Of a stretch of 64,000 nt of DNA, positions 22,199 through 31,724 are shown piece after piece. A program made the position numbers and the translations under genes. Position 1 is the stretch's first letter; every line of letters starts with the position of its first letter. Below the pieces are notes generated by a model. That model was given only the letters and a program-made list of their open reading frames with translations, did no database searches and had not been told where the DNA came from. The DNA comes from Flavobacterium aquidurense (GTDB taxonomy: Bacteria; Bacteroidota; Bacteroidia; Flavobacteriales; Flavobacteriaceae), in NCBI GenBank assembly GCA_900107365.1, contig FNPS01000003.1, forward strand, positions 434,001 to 498,000, given 5' to 3'.

Positions 22199-22732
22199 CT
22201 AAATTTTATCTAAGATATAAAGAATTCTGTTCTCCACCGTATCTTTAGGCACTTCAATTAAGTCGTAACCGTATTTCTTATAGGTTTCAACCAGGTGCTT
22301 TTGGATTGTTAGTGCCTGTTCGAAATTTTCGTAACGCTCAGTGTCGCTTTCGTAAATTTCCTCCCAAGGCGGTAAAATAAATGTTTTGGAATATTTAAAA
22401 TCTTCGCAGGCTTTGGTAAAATGTTCAGGATATTCATCGCCAATGTAATCCATATAAGCTACAACATCCGGAATTCCGCGATCTATAAAAACTACATTTT
22501 CAGGTTCTTCAAGGGCGTTTTCGAATTGTTTAATTCTGCCTTCCAATAACATCTCGCTAAACAACAAAGGCTGTTCCAGGAACAATTGTTCGATCCCGCG
22601 TTGTTGCGCTTCGAGCGTAACTTGTCTTGAAATTTCAGGGTAACAGCAGTAGCCACGAGCTACTAATTCGTTGATCAGAGTAGACTTTCCCGTTCCCGGG
22701 CCACCAATTAGAACTATGATTTCTTTTTGCAC
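22199..22732 (-). CDS. AAA/P-loop nucleotide-binding protein (NadR/AAA_28-like)
   Basis: The 177-aa protein begins IIVLIGGPGTGKSTLINELVARGY (Walker A GGPGTGKST at residues 10-18), then CYPEISRQVTLEAQQRG and VVFIDRGIPDVVAYMDY, the form of small kinase-like ATPases of the AAA_28 group. The Asp in FIDRG is the likely Walker B acid. The end (EQALTIQKHLVETYKKYGYDLIEVP) fits the same family. Substrate is unknown. It lies 65 bp upstream of recQ on the same strand, possibly in one transcript. Confidence 0.85.
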   Translation of the reverse strand: MQKEIIVLIGGPGTGKSTLINELVARGYCCYPEISRQVTLEAQQRGIEQLFLEQPLLFSEMLLEGRIKQFENALEEPENVVFIDRGIPDVVAYMDYIGDEYPEHFTKACEDFKYSKTFILPPWEEIYESDTERYENFEQALTIQKHLVETYKKYGYDLIEVPKDTVENRILYILDKI

Positions 22733-22789
22733 TTTCTTAAAATAAAGCGCAAATTTACCTAAACTTATTGGTATTTAAAAAGATTTTTT

Positions 22790-22900
22790 TGTCTGAAGCG
22801 AATGATTTCGCAATTTTGGAGGTATGGGTTCCTGCTTTCGGCTATATCTTTTATGGCGAACCCCGCCATAAAAGGATACCGCCTCAATCAGGGCTAGCTA
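22790..22900. repeat. Dispersed hairpin element, copy 1
   Basis: The order TTCCTGCTTTCGGC, TCTTTT, a loop, AAAAGGAT, ATCAGGGCTAG is shared with copies at 49805-49892 and 56662-56762. The central hairpin here is CTTTTATGGCG...CGCCATAAAAG. The whole block is about 110 bp and holds no gene. Confidence 0.6.
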
Positions 22901-22992
22901 GGAAACATGGTTTTGTTTTTGGAATTATTTACAATATTGTGTGTATTTAAGAGGCTAGAATTGAACAACGAAATAATCTGAAATTTTATTAG

Positions 22993-24290
22993 ACTGGACT
23001 AAAGTCCAGCTCTACAAAATAAATTGTTCCTCCGGAACGAAACAAAAAAGAGCCATGGGCTCTAAGAATATTGTAGGGCTGGACTTTAGTCCAGTTTAGT
23101 TCAAAGGAAATTAGTCCCGGCGGGACGTTATATTTATAGAAAAAATATTGGTTATTTCATAAAGCCCCATCAGGGTGACATTTTTCAAATTGACATATCG
23201 CTCCGTCGGAGCTTTTAAATATCAAACGTGAAAATGGTGAATTCCGGGATGATAAATTACGGTTCAATAAATACTATTATACTGGACTAAAGTCCAGCTC
23301 TACAAAATAAAATGTTCCTCCGGAACGAAACAAAAAAGAGCCGTGGGCTCTAAGAATATTGTAGGGCTGGACTTTAGTCCAGTTTAGTTCAAAGGATTTA
23401 GTCCCGGCGGGACGTTATATTTATAGAAAAAATTATAGGGTTGTTTGATAAAACCACATCGTGGTGGCATGTTTGAAATTGACATATCGCTCCGTTGGAG
23501 CTTTTAAATATCTAACGTGAAAATGGTGAATTCCGGGATGATAAATTACGGTTCAATAAATACTATTATACTGGACTAAAGTCCAGCTCTACAAAATAAA
23601 ATGTTCCTCCGGAACGAAACAAAAAAGAGCCATGGGCTCTAAGAATATTGTAGGGCTGGACTTTAGTCCAGTTTAATTCAAAGGAATTTAGTCCCGGCGG
23701 GACGTTATATTTATAGAAAAAATATTGGTTATTTCATAAAGCCCCATCGTGGTGGCATGTTTGAAATTGACATATCGCTCCGCTGGAGCTTTTAAATATC
23801 AAACGTGAAAATGGTGAATTCCGGAATGATAAATTACGGTTCAATAAATACTATGATACTGGACTAAAGTCCAGCTCTACAAAATAAAATGTTCCTCCGG
23901 AACGAAACAAAAAAGAGCAATGGGCTCTAAGAATATTGTAGGGCTGGACTATAGTCCAGTTTAATTCAAAGGAATTTAGTCCCGGCGGGACGTTATATTT
24001 ATAGAAAAAATTATAGGGTTGTTTGATAAAACCACATCGAGGTGGCATGTTTGAAATTGACATATCGCTCCGTTGGAGCTTTTAAATATCAAACGTGAAA
24101 ATGGTGAATTCCGGGATGATAAATTACGGTTCAATAAATACTATCATACTGGACTAAAGTCCAGCTCTACAAAATAAAATGTTCCTCCGGAACTAAAACA
24201 AGGAAGAATCGTAGATTCAAAAAATATTGTAGGGCTGGACTTTAGTCCAGTTTAGGTCAAAGGAATTTAATCCCGGCGGGAGCTTTCTGA
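22993..24290. repeat. Tandem array of a 289-bp palindrome-rich unit (4.5 copies)
   Basis: Copies of a start motif, CTGGACTAAAGTCCAG preceded by A, occur at 22993, 23281, 23570, 23858 and 24148, a spacing of 288-290 bp. Each unit also holds CTGGACTTTAGTCCAG, GTTCCTCCGGAAC, an AGAGCC/GGGCTC palindrome, GTCCCGGCGGGAC and GCTCCGTTGGAGC. Units differ by only a few bases. No gene is encoded, although frames stay open by chance. This resembles clusters of REP-like palindromes, but a REP-associated transposase is not in view. Confidence 0.85.
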
Positions 24291-24364
24291 TGTTGAAGAG
24301 TTAATCGTTTTTTTTTGCGAATTTATGATTTAATTTCTCTTGGTTTTCGTCGAATTATTTCAAA

Positions 24365-25282
24365 TCATTCACAAAACAAGTATTTCCCAGAATCAACACC
24401 TTTCTTCTTAGAAGGAACAATCAAATGCGATTCAAATTTCTTCCCTTTCAAAACATCATTCACAAAATCCAGAGCATATTGTTTTCCGTCATGAAAAAGA
24501 TAGCCAGAGAATTCATGTCCTCCGCCACAAAATGTAATCAGTTCAATATCCTTATGCAAATCAATCATATGATTGTAAACCGCATATGATCCAAAGAGAA
24601 TTAACCAACCCGAAGCGTTTGTCGGGCAGGAGCGATGCGAACCTGCAGCATACGGAACCGTGTCGTCATTATTTCCATGCGCCAATAACATCGGCATTGC
24701 TTTTTCTTTTGTAATTAAATTGATATCCTGTATCGCTCCAGAGCCTCCAATGAAACCTGCGTATTTAAAGTCTTCAGGTAAATTGCTTTTATAGAGATTC
24801 ATTAGTTTATAATCCCAAAAGGAAGCGTGGAAACCAATTTCGGCACCGGCACTAATTCCGGAAATAAATATTTTTGAAGCATCAAGATTATACTTATTTG
24901 CATTTGCAATTAAAAATGAAGTCGCCTGCCACATATCGCTCACGCCAATTTGGATGGCTTTTATTTTTTCGGTCAAAGTTCCTTTACAGCCAAAATCTTT
25001 TCCTTTCATATATAAACTGTACGAAATGCTGGCCACCGCATAACCGTTTTTCGCCATAAACATTCCAAACTCTTTCTCGCTTGTACGTTCTCCGCCAGAA
25101 AATCCTCCACCAAAAGCAAAAATCACTAACGGAATTTTTTCATTCGATTTTTTTTCAGGCAAATACAGATCTAAATCCAGTTTGATGGTGTCATTTTGGA
25201 AATAAGTCATTGTTTTGATTTGCTGAGCCTGAATATTGTTAAATGTGAGAATTGTTAAAAGTAAAAAGATATATTTTTTCAT
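24365..25282 (-). CDS. Secreted alpha/beta hydrolase (esterase/dienelactone hydrolase-like)
   Basis: I chose the ATG at 25282 (305 aa) because MKKYIFLLLTILTFNNIQAQ is a plain signal peptide; upstream frame would mask it. The mature part has LVIFAFGGGFSGGERTSEKEFGMF (oxyanion-hole loop), SKIFISGISAGAEIGFHASFW with nucleophile Ser in GISAG, LAHGNNDDTVPY with the acid, and FCGGGHEFSGYLF with the His. It is probably a periplasmic or secreted esterase such as a BD-FAE-type. The gene ends at the repeat array side. Confidence 0.85.
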   Translation of the reverse strand: MKKYIFLLLTILTFNNIQAQQIKTMTYFQNDTIKLDLDLYLPEKKSNEKIPLVIFAFGGGFSGGERTSEKEFGMFMAKNGYAVASISYSLYMKGKDFGCKGTLTEKIKAIQIGVSDMWQATSFLIANANKYNLDASKIFISGISAGAEIGFHASFWDYKLMNLYKSNLPEDFKYAGFIGGSGAIQDINLITKEKAMPMLLAHGNNDDTVPYAAGSHRSCPTNASGWLILFGSYAVYNHMIDLHKDIELITFCGGGHEFSGYLFHDGKQYALDFVNDVLKGKKFESHLIVPSKKKGVDSGKYLFCE

Positions 25283-25293
25283 AGGATTTATTT

Positions 25294-25370
25294 TTAATCT
25301 CGAAAAGTAATAAAACCGCAAAGAAGACTTAAAATAAAACTTTGCGATTCTGCGACTTTGCGAGAGATTT
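25294..25370. repeat. Nested inverted repeat of CTTTGCG words
   Basis: AATCTCG...CGCAAAG is mirrored by CTTTGCG...CTTTGCGAGAGATT. It lies in the esterase leader and belongs to the family of intergenic nested repeats described in the findings. Confidence 0.5.
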
Positions 25371-25511
25371 TTATGGCAAAGTTTTTCAAATATAAGAGGA
25401 ATTTTACAAAGAAATATTGTCATAAAGCTTTTTTCTCTGCACCTTTGAACCTTTGTAACTTTGAACCTTTTTTCTAAAAGAAAAAATCTAAAAAATCTGA
25501 AATCAAAACCG

Positions 25512-25519
25512 TATATTTG
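25512..25519 (+). promoter_or_regulatory. -7 element for the DUF493 gene
   Basis: TATATTTG matches the Bacteroidota -7 consensus TAnnTTTG, 20 bp before the ATG at 25539. No clear TTG -33 element is seen at the right distance. Confidence 0.5.
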
Positions 25520-25538
25520 CGTTTATTTTTAATTACGA

Positions 25539-25835
25539 ATGGAAAACGATAAAGAAAAAGAAACCGCCGAATTTTACGAAAGATTAAAGGTTGAGTTAGA
25601 TAATTCAAATACTTGGCCAGCAGAATATTTGTATAAATTTATAATGCCTTCAGTGGGTGATAACGTTGAGCGAGTTGAAAAAGCTTTTGACAATATGGGC
25701 GCGGTTATCAAAACAACAAAATCTAAAACCGGTAAATTTACCAGTGTTTCTGTTGATGTAACGATGAGCAGCTCTGATGAAGTGATTGGTAAATACAAAG
25801 AAGTATCTACAATAGAAGGTATAGTTTCATTATAA
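25539..25835 (+). CDS. DUF493 family protein (YbeD-like)
   Basis: The 98-aa protein begins EKETAEFYERLKVELDNSNTWP, then YLYKFIMPSVGDNVERVEKAF and KTGKFTSVSVDVTMSSSDEVIGKY, matching the DUF493/YbeD ferredoxin-like fold. YbeD-type proteins resemble regulatory ACT-like domains; function is not settled. It is followed 3 bp later by the DUF4290 gene, suggesting co-transcription. Confidence 0.85.
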   Translation: MENDKEKETAEFYERLKVELDNSNTWPAEYLYKFIMPSVGDNVERVEKAFDNMGAVIKTTKSKTGKFTSVSVDVTMSSSDEVIGKYKEVSTIEGIVSL

Positions 25836-25838
25836 CTT

Positions 25839-26561
25839 ATGGTCGAAAAATATAAAAAAGAAGTCGCAAATGATGTTGTTTTTAACTTAGAATACAATTC
25901 TGAAAGACAACGTTTACTTATTCCCGAATATGGTCGTCATTTGCAAAAACTGATTGATCAGGCTACTATTATTGAAGATGCTGAAACGCGCAACAAAGCC
26001 GCGAAATACATCATTCAGGTAATGGGAAGTCTGAATCCGCATTTGCGCGATGTACCCGATTTTCAACATAAATTATGGGATCAGCTTTTTATCATGTCTG
26101 ATTTTAAATTAGATGTAGAATCGCCATATCCAATTCCGTCGAGAGATGTATTGCAGCTAAAACCAGATGTTTTACAGTATCCGCAAAACTTTCCAAAATA
26201 CAGATTTTATGGTAACAACATCAAATATATGATTGATGTTGCCAATAAATGGGAAGAAGGTGAAATGAAAAATGCATTGGTGTTAGTAATCGCCAATCAC
26301 ATGAAAAAATCATACTTAAGCTGGAATAAAGACACAGTAAAAGATGACGTGATTTTTGAGCATTTATTTGAATTGTCCGGAGGGAAAATCAATTTGTTGC
26401 AAAGTACAGAAGAGCTTTTAAATACAACTGATTTATTGCGTACGAACAAACGTATGTCAAATAAAATTACGCCGCCGGGTCAGCCAAAAATTCAAAGTAA
26501 CAAAAACAATAAAGGCCCGGGAAAGCCAAAACCTTTTCAGAAAAACAATAATCAGAAATAA
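25839..26561 (+). CDS. DUF4290 domain protein
   Basis: A 240-aa protein beginning VFNLEYNSERQRLLIPEYGRH, typical of DUF4290, a family restricted to Bacteroidota. The central part (NPHLRDVPDFQHKLWDQLF, then PYPIPSRDVLQLKP) is conserved; the last 35 residues are basic and low-complexity (NKNNKGPGKPKPF). No signal peptide or membrane segment is seen. The start is 3 bp after the DUF493 stop. It is usually found near murA, as here. Its function is unknown. Confidence 0.85.
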   Translation: MVEKYKKEVANDVVFNLEYNSERQRLLIPEYGRHLQKLIDQATIIEDAETRNKAAKYIIQVMGSLNPHLRDVPDFQHKLWDQLFIMSDFKLDVESPYPIPSRDVLQLKPDVLQYPQNFPKYRFYGNNIKYMIDVANKWEEGEMKNALVLVIANHMKKSYLSWNKDTVKDDVIFEHLFELSGGKINLLQSTEELLNTTDLLRTNKRMSNKITPPGQPKIQSNKNNKGPGKPKPFQKNNNQK

Positions 26562-26564
26562 AAA

Positions 26565-26641
26565 AGGTGCTAAGATACTAAGATGCTAAGCTACTAAGAT
26601 TTTTAGCTCAGAACCTCAGAACCTTAGAACCTCAGAACCTA
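26565..26641. repeat. Low-complexity inverted repeat (CTAAG / CTCAGAACC words)
   Basis: Copies of GATACTAAGATGCTAAG are followed by AGAACCTCAGAACCTTAG, partly complementary. It lies between DUF4290 and murA; no gene. Confidence 0.55.
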
Positions 26642-26651
26642 AAAAAGAAAT

Positions 26652-27965
26652 ATGGGAGTATTTAAAATCGAAGGAGGAATTCCTTTAAAAGGAGAAATCA
26701 CTCCGCAAGGAGCAAAGAATGAGGCGTTACAAATTTTATGCGCTGTGCTTCTAACGGGGGATAAAGTAACAATTAATAATATTCCCGATATTATTGACAT
26801 TAATAAATTAATCACTTTGTTGGGTAATTTAGGAGTTAAAATTCAACGCAATGGACCGGGTTCGATTACGTTTCAGGCCGATGAGGTTAATGTTGGATAT
26901 TTAGAAACGGAAGCTTTCAAAAAAGAAGGCGGAGCACTTCGTGGTTCTATTATGATTGTTGGGCCGCTTTTGGCTCGTTTCGGAAAAGGATATATTCCAA
27001 AACCGGGTGGAGATAAAATTGGTCGTCGTAGATTAGATACACACTTTGAAGGTTTTATTAACCTTGGAGCAAAATTCAGATATAATAGAGAAGATCACTT
27101 TTATGGTGTAGAATCTCCGGCAGAAGGATTAAAAGGAACAGATATGCTACTTGATGAAGCTTCTGTAACCGGAACTGCAAATATTGTTATGGCTGCTGTT
27201 TTAGCAAAAGGACAAACGACAGTTTACAACGCTGCATGTGAGCCTTACTTGCAACAGTTATGCAAAATGTTGAACTCGATGGGAGCTAAGATCACCGGAG
27301 TTGGTTCAAATTTATTGACTATCGAAGGTGTTGAAAGCCTTGGAGGTTGTGAGCACAGAATTCTTCCGGACATGATCGAGATCGGTTCCTGGATTGGTCT
27401 TGCGGCTATGACAAAAAGCGAAATCACGATCAAAAATGTAAGCTGGGAAAACTTAGGTTTGATTCCAAATACATTCAGAAAATTAGGAATTACAATCGAG
27501 AAACGTAACGACGATATTTACATTCCGGCTCACAAAGATGGGTATGAGGTAAAAACGGATATTGATGGTTCTATTTTAACAATTGCCGATGCACCATGGC
27601 CAGGATTTACGCCTGACTTATTAAGTATCGTATTGGTTGTTGCTACACAAGCAAAAGGTGATGTTTTGATTCATCAAAAAATGTTCGAAAGCCGTTTGTT
27701 TTTCGTAGATAAATTAATCGATATGGGAGCAAAAATTATGTTATGCGATCCGCATAGAGCGGTCGTTATGGGACATAATTTTGAATCTCAACTAAAAGCA
27801 ACAACAATGTCATCTCCGGATATTCGTGCGGGAATCTCATTATTAATTGCGGCTCTTTCAGCAAAAGGAACAAGTACAATTCAAAATATCGAACAAATTG
27901 ATCGTGGATACGAGCGTATCGACGAGCGTTTAAGAGCAATTGGAGCTAAAATCGTGAGAGAATAG
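26652..27965 (+). CDS. murA: UDP-N-acetylglucosamine 1-carboxyvinyltransferase (MurA)
   Basis: The 437-aa enolpyruvyl transferase catalyses the first committed step of peptidoglycan synthesis. GAKNEAL (Lys22, Asn23), RGSIMIVGPLLARFG, TGTANIVMAAVLA and PAWPGFTPDLLS-type blocks are present. The position of the catalytic Cys115 in E. coli MurA is Asp121 here (PKPGGDKIG), which is the natural state in this phylum and makes the enzyme insensitive to fosfomycin in characterised cases. Start and length are normal. Confidence 0.96.
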   Translation: MGVFKIEGGIPLKGEITPQGAKNEALQILCAVLLTGDKVTINNIPDIIDINKLITLLGNLGVKIQRNGPGSITFQADEVNVGYLETEAFKKEGGALRGSIMIVGPLLARFGKGYIPKPGGDKIGRRRLDTHFEGFINLGAKFRYNREDHFYGVESPAEGLKGTDMLLDEASVTGTANIVMAAVLAKGQTTVYNAACEPYLQQLCKMLNSMGAKITGVGSNLLTIEGVESLGGCEHRILPDMIEIGSWIGLAAMTKSEITIKNVSWENLGLIPNTFRKLGITIEKRNDDIYIPAHKDGYEVKTDIDGSILTIADAPWPGFTPDLLSIVLVVATQAKGDVLIHQKMFESRLFFVDKLIDMGAKIMLCDPHRAVVMGHNFESQLKATTMSSPDIRAGISLLIAALSAKGTSTIQNIEQIDRGYERIDERLRAIGAKIVRE

Positions 27966-27971
27966 AAAAAG

Positions 27972-28097
27972 TTAGCCACAAATTCACGAATTAAATTAAT
28001 ATTAAGATTGTGTTTTATTGCACTAATTTTATTTAAAAATTAGTGCAATTGAATTCTAAAAATTAAGATTTTGTTTAATTCGTGAATTCGTGGCTAA
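27972..28097. repeat. Nested inverted repeat around a terminator
   Basis: TTAGCCACAAATTCACGAAT (27972-) pairs with ATTCGTGAATTCGTGGCTAA (28078-28097). Inside lies a hairpin TTGCACTAATTTT/AAAATTAGTGCAA (28018-28048). Confidence 0.75.
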
Positions 28098-28112
28098 AAA
28101 AAAATAGTCTAA

Positions 28113-28988
28113 ATGACAGATGAACAAAAAGCTGTAAAAGCTACTATATTTAGTATAGTTGGAAACACCTGCTTGGCCTTGGTAAAAGGTTTGGCAGGTT
28201 TTTTTGGCAATTCTTATGCCTTAATTGCAGATGCAATAGAATCAACTGCGGATATATTTTCGTCTTTTTTGGTTTTATTTGGAATTAAGTATTCTAACAA
28301 ACCACCAGATGAAAATCATCCTTATGGGCACGGGCGGGCAGAACCATTAATTACCTTTTTGGTCGTTGGTTTTTTAATTACTTCGGCAACTATTATTGGA
28401 TACGAAAGCATTTCTAATATTCAAACTTCGCACGATTTACCTAAGTCCTGGACATTATATGTTTTAGGAGCAATTATTATCTGGAAAGAATACTCTTTCC
28501 GTTTAGTAATGAAACGAAGTAAAGAAACCAATAGCTCTTCTCTTGCTGCCGATGCGTGGCACCATCGAAGTGATGCAATTACTTCTGTAGCTGCCTTTAT
28601 TGGGATTTCGATTGCACTGATTATGGGGAAAGGTTATGAATCAGCAGATGATTGGGCCGCACTTTTTGCTGCTTTTTTTATCTTATATAATAGTTATAAA
28701 ATTTTCAGACCTGCGCTTGGCGAAATCATGGACGAAAATCTAAATGATGATTTGGTTGAAGAAATCCGTATCGCAGCTTTAACTGTTGAAGGTATTTTAG
28801 GAACCGAAAAATGTTTTATCCGTAAAGCCGGAATGAAATATCATGTTGATTTACATGCTATAGTTTCAGCCCAAATTTCAGTAAAAGAAGGGCATGAATT
28901 ATCACACAAATTGCAGGATGCTTTAAAAGAAAAAATACCTCAATTGGGTAATGTACTGATTCATATTGAGCCGGATGATTATCACTGA
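28113..28988 (+). CDS. Cation diffusion facilitator (divalent metal efflux transporter)
   Basis: The 291-aa protein has six predicted membrane segments, the metal-site blocks YALIADAIESTADIFSS and AADAWHHRSDAITSVA (His-x3-Asp of helix 5), and NHPYGHGRAEPL between helices 2 and 3. The cytosolic C-terminal domain contains a divalent-metal dimerisation fold with VEGILGTEKCFIRKAGMKYHVDLH. It exports Zn, Fe, Mn, Co or Cd; the metal cannot be told. It sits alone between two nested repeats. Confidence 0.93.
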   Translation: MTDEQKAVKATIFSIVGNTCLALVKGLAGFFGNSYALIADAIESTADIFSSFLVLFGIKYSNKPPDENHPYGHGRAEPLITFLVVGFLITSATIIGYESISNIQTSHDLPKSWTLYVLGAIIIWKEYSFRLVMKRSKETNSSSLAADAWHHRSDAITSVAAFIGISIALIMGKGYESADDWAALFAAFFILYNSYKIFRPALGEIMDENLNDDLVEEIRIAALTVEGILGTEKCFIRKAGMKYHVDLHAIVSAQISVKEGHELSHKLQDALKEKIPQLGNVLIHIEPDDYH

Positions 28989-29051
28989 TGAAAAGATTCT
29001 AAGATACTAAGGTTCTAAGTTGCTAAGGTTTTCTTTGAAATGAAAAAAAAA

Positions 29052-29088
29052 AATCCGTTTATTCTTTTTCTAAAAGAGTAAACGGATT
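29052..29088. terminator. Bidirectional terminator between CDF and DUF5686 genes
   Basis: AATCCGTTTA-TTCTTTT pairs with AAAAGAGTAAACGGATT. Outer CTAAG/CTTAG arms (28987-29032 and 29148-29166) flank it. Confidence 0.75.
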
Positions 29089-29164
29089 CTTTATAATTTT
29101 TATTTTGAGGATCCTCACGCTTCGGGATGCACCGCTCAGTAATTCCACTTAGAACCTCAGAACC

Positions 29165-31654
29165 TTATTCTAAAACATTCAAAATCTTCAACCCAAAAAC
29201 AACCCCGTTTTGTTGAACTCCCCCTTGATAAGAGTGCACATAATCAACTCTAAACAACTTAAATTTTCCAAAACCTAAATTGTCTAAACCAACCGTGAAC
29301 TCCGAATAAGGTTTTCGATCCGGAATTGCCAGTGAATGAAATCCGACGTTCATTGTTGACTTTAAAAGATTCAATAATGGAATTTTATTCATGATAAAAC
29401 CAGTGTCATTATATTCTGAATGTATTTCAAGATAACTGTCGTTGGTGCTGTTTGTATAATAAGGCATCATGTTGAAAACATTCAAATAACGGTCGCTCGT
29501 TCCAATGTGTGTTTGATTTCCATTAAAATGTCTGTAGTCTATGAACGAAATATTTTCGGCATTGAAGAATTTTCCAGCTTTGAAATTCATACCTAAAAGT
29601 CCTTTATTTCCCAGGGATAAATCGTATTGAACAGCAGCGCCAACTCTTTCAAATTCATATTTTTTCTCACTTGCAGCAAATGCTTTTTCAAAAATTAAAA
29701 AGATAGTTGGATATTTCTCATCTTTAATATTATATCTTCCATCTGGTCTGGAAATGTATTTATTTCCGAAATTTATTCTTGCAGTCAAAGCAGTTTTAAA
29801 TAAGTGGTGCTGATTAAAAGCTGGAGTTGTAAAATCGTCTGGAGCCAATGGATTATTTGAGGAATAGATATCATCTTTTTTAAAGAAAGAATAATCGGTT
29901 GTATTAAAAAGTGGTTTTCTTTGCTCGTACGCCACTTTAGCATTCAAATTAATCCCGTTTGCAACATCCTGGGCATAGTTGATTTGGGCAAATTCTAAAT
30001 TGTACAATTTCATATAATTGTCCTTAAAGAATAAAGAACTAATAGAATTGACAAGTTTAGTTATAGGTTCAGCGCCATTAAATTGAGCTGTTTTTGTTCC
30101 TCCTGAAGCCCAAATTGTGGCATAATTAATAGTATTGAATCGATGGCTAAAATCTCCGGTAATGCGAAAACGTTCGTCCGAAAAGCCATAGTTAAAAGTG
30201 GTGCTTATAGAAGTATTTTTCCCTTTCTCTTCATCCCATTTTCTAAAGGAAAAACCAGAATCGAAATTAAATCCCTGAACAGTATTAAAGCTTAATGAAG
30301 TTATGTTTAATAAACCTTTATATGCAAAAGAATACTTCCTGAAAGTGTTTTTATAATCATAACCCATTAGAATATCCCAAACTTTAAATTTATTGTTTTT
30401 GGCATCAACAGAATCAGTATATTTTCTCGATTTTCTGATCGTTAGTAAACTGTCTTTTTTGGTGTAATCGGTACTTTCTTCAATGGTTAAAGGGATTGGG
30501 CGGATTTCATTCCAAAAAGCATCATCTTTTTTATTGGCGTTCGCTTCAAAAGCAACAATTTCATTTCCAAAAGTTTTCTTTTCAAATGAATCCGGAAACT
30601 CATAATTCGAATAAACATAATTGAATTTCCCTGAGAATTTAATTCCAAAAATTCCCGCATTAAATGAAAGTGTCTGCGCATTTTTGGACCAGATTTTATT
30701 TTTAGAATTATAACTGAAACTTTGTTTTAAAGTCATAATTTCAGTAAATTCATTTTTCATTCGGTAACCTTTAATGTCTAAATCTATAGCGTAAATCGCA
30801 AAACTATCATCGACAATATAAATGTAACCTTCAAAAACGGGTTCTTTGTCGCGTTTTGGTGTTACTTTAATTTTGTTGATTTGCTGATTGTTATCGTCAA
30901 AAAAAGTTCCTTCTAATTTGTATTTGTAGTAACTGAACGCATTATCTGCAATAGGAGAGATAAGTTTAATGTCAAAGTCTAAAGTATTGTCGTAAAAATC
31001 ATAAGTTGATAAAGAAGCCGTGTTATAGCTGTATCCTTTATTGTTTCCGGAGATTTTAGAAGCAATGATTTTCTCTTTTAATTTATTCGGTTTTTCAAAA
31101 GAAATTTTCGAAATCGTCTCTGATAGATATAAAATTCCCGTTCCGGTCGAATCTAAATTGGAGGACATATCTTCGCCAAGATCTACTTTTTGTCCAAGGA
31201 TTTTTTTGGGAAGATCTTTAACTTTAAACATTCCTTTTGAATAAAAGTCGGCAGTATAGCGAGAAGTTTTTTCTGAATTTTCTTTTTTGTTTGCAATTGC
31301 ACTTTTTATGATAGCATTTGCTGGATTGTTTTTTGGGTCGATGATAACCTCATTTAAAGTAAAACTTTCTTCCAGCATTTTTACGTCCATTGTAATTGTT
31401 TTGGATTCTGATGAAACGGCTATTTTTTGAGTTTTAAAGCCTAAATACTGAAATGTAATTTTGTTTTTACCAACTTCTTTTACATTCAGTTGGTATTTTC
31501 CCTGTTCGTTTGAAGTTGTGCTAGTATAAGTATTGTCTTCAAGAACGGAAACAAAAGGCAAGGGGTTTCCTTTTTCATCTGTTATAGTTCCTTTGATTTG
31601 AGCAAAGTTAGAAATCGAAAAAAATAAAAAGGCAAATAAAGTATAGTTTCTCAT
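29165..31654 (-). CDS. DUF5686 outer-membrane protein with carboxypeptidase-regulatory-like domain
   Basis: I chose the ATG at 31654 (829 aa): MRNYTLFAFLFFSISNFAQ is a signal peptide. After it comes a CarboxypepD_reg-like domain (GTITDEKGNPLPFVSVLEDNT, about residues 20-95), then the long DUF5686 region, predicted to be a beta-barrel with aromatic-rich ends. The last residues are LKILNVLE. The family is confined to Bacteroidota and is of unknown function; transport across the outer membrane is inferred. The gene lies between a terminator and aroQ. Confidence 0.9.
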   Translation of the reverse strand: MRNYTLFAFLFFSISNFAQIKGTITDEKGNPLPFVSVLEDNTYTSTTSNEQGKYQLNVKEVGKNKITFQYLGFKTQKIAVSSESKTITMDVKMLEESFTLNEVIIDPKNNPANAIIKSAIANKKENSEKTSRYTADFYSKGMFKVKDLPKKILGQKVDLGEDMSSNLDSTGTGILYLSETISKISFEKPNKLKEKIIASKISGNNKGYSYNTASLSTYDFYDNTLDFDIKLISPIADNAFSYYKYKLEGTFFDDNNQQINKIKVTPKRDKEPVFEGYIYIVDDSFAIYAIDLDIKGYRMKNEFTEIMTLKQSFSYNSKNKIWSKNAQTLSFNAGIFGIKFSGKFNYVYSNYEFPDSFEKKTFGNEIVAFEANANKKDDAFWNEIRPIPLTIEESTDYTKKDSLLTIRKSRKYTDSVDAKNNKFKVWDILMGYDYKNTFRKYSFAYKGLLNITSLSFNTVQGFNFDSGFSFRKWDEEKGKNTSISTTFNYGFSDERFRITGDFSHRFNTINYATIWASGGTKTAQFNGAEPITKLVNSISSLFFKDNYMKLYNLEFAQINYAQDVANGINLNAKVAYEQRKPLFNTTDYSFFKKDDIYSSNNPLAPDDFTTPAFNQHHLFKTALTARINFGNKYISRPDGRYNIKDEKYPTIFLIFEKAFAASEKKYEFERVGAAVQYDLSLGNKGLLGMNFKAGKFFNAENISFIDYRHFNGNQTHIGTSDRYLNVFNMMPYYTNSTNDSYLEIHSEYNDTGFIMNKIPLLNLLKSTMNVGFHSLAIPDRKPYSEFTVGLDNLGFGKFKLFRVDYVHSYQGGVQQNGVVFGLKILNVLE

Positions 31655-31724
31655 GAAAGTTTTTTCTCTCACAAAAATAGAATAAGTTAAAAACGAGGCT
31701 ATTAATAATTTGTTAAATAACGAA

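Noticed and set aside
22768..22950. 60-codon frame upstream of the array
   Set aside because: It runs through the dispersed hairpin element and lacks protein-like composition.
23851..24063. 70-codon frame within the repeat array
   Set aside because: It lies wholly in repetitive palindromic DNA and has no family features.
22993..24290. CRISPR array
   Set aside because: Units are 289 bp, nearly identical throughout, with no short repeats and unique spacers, and no cas genes nearby.
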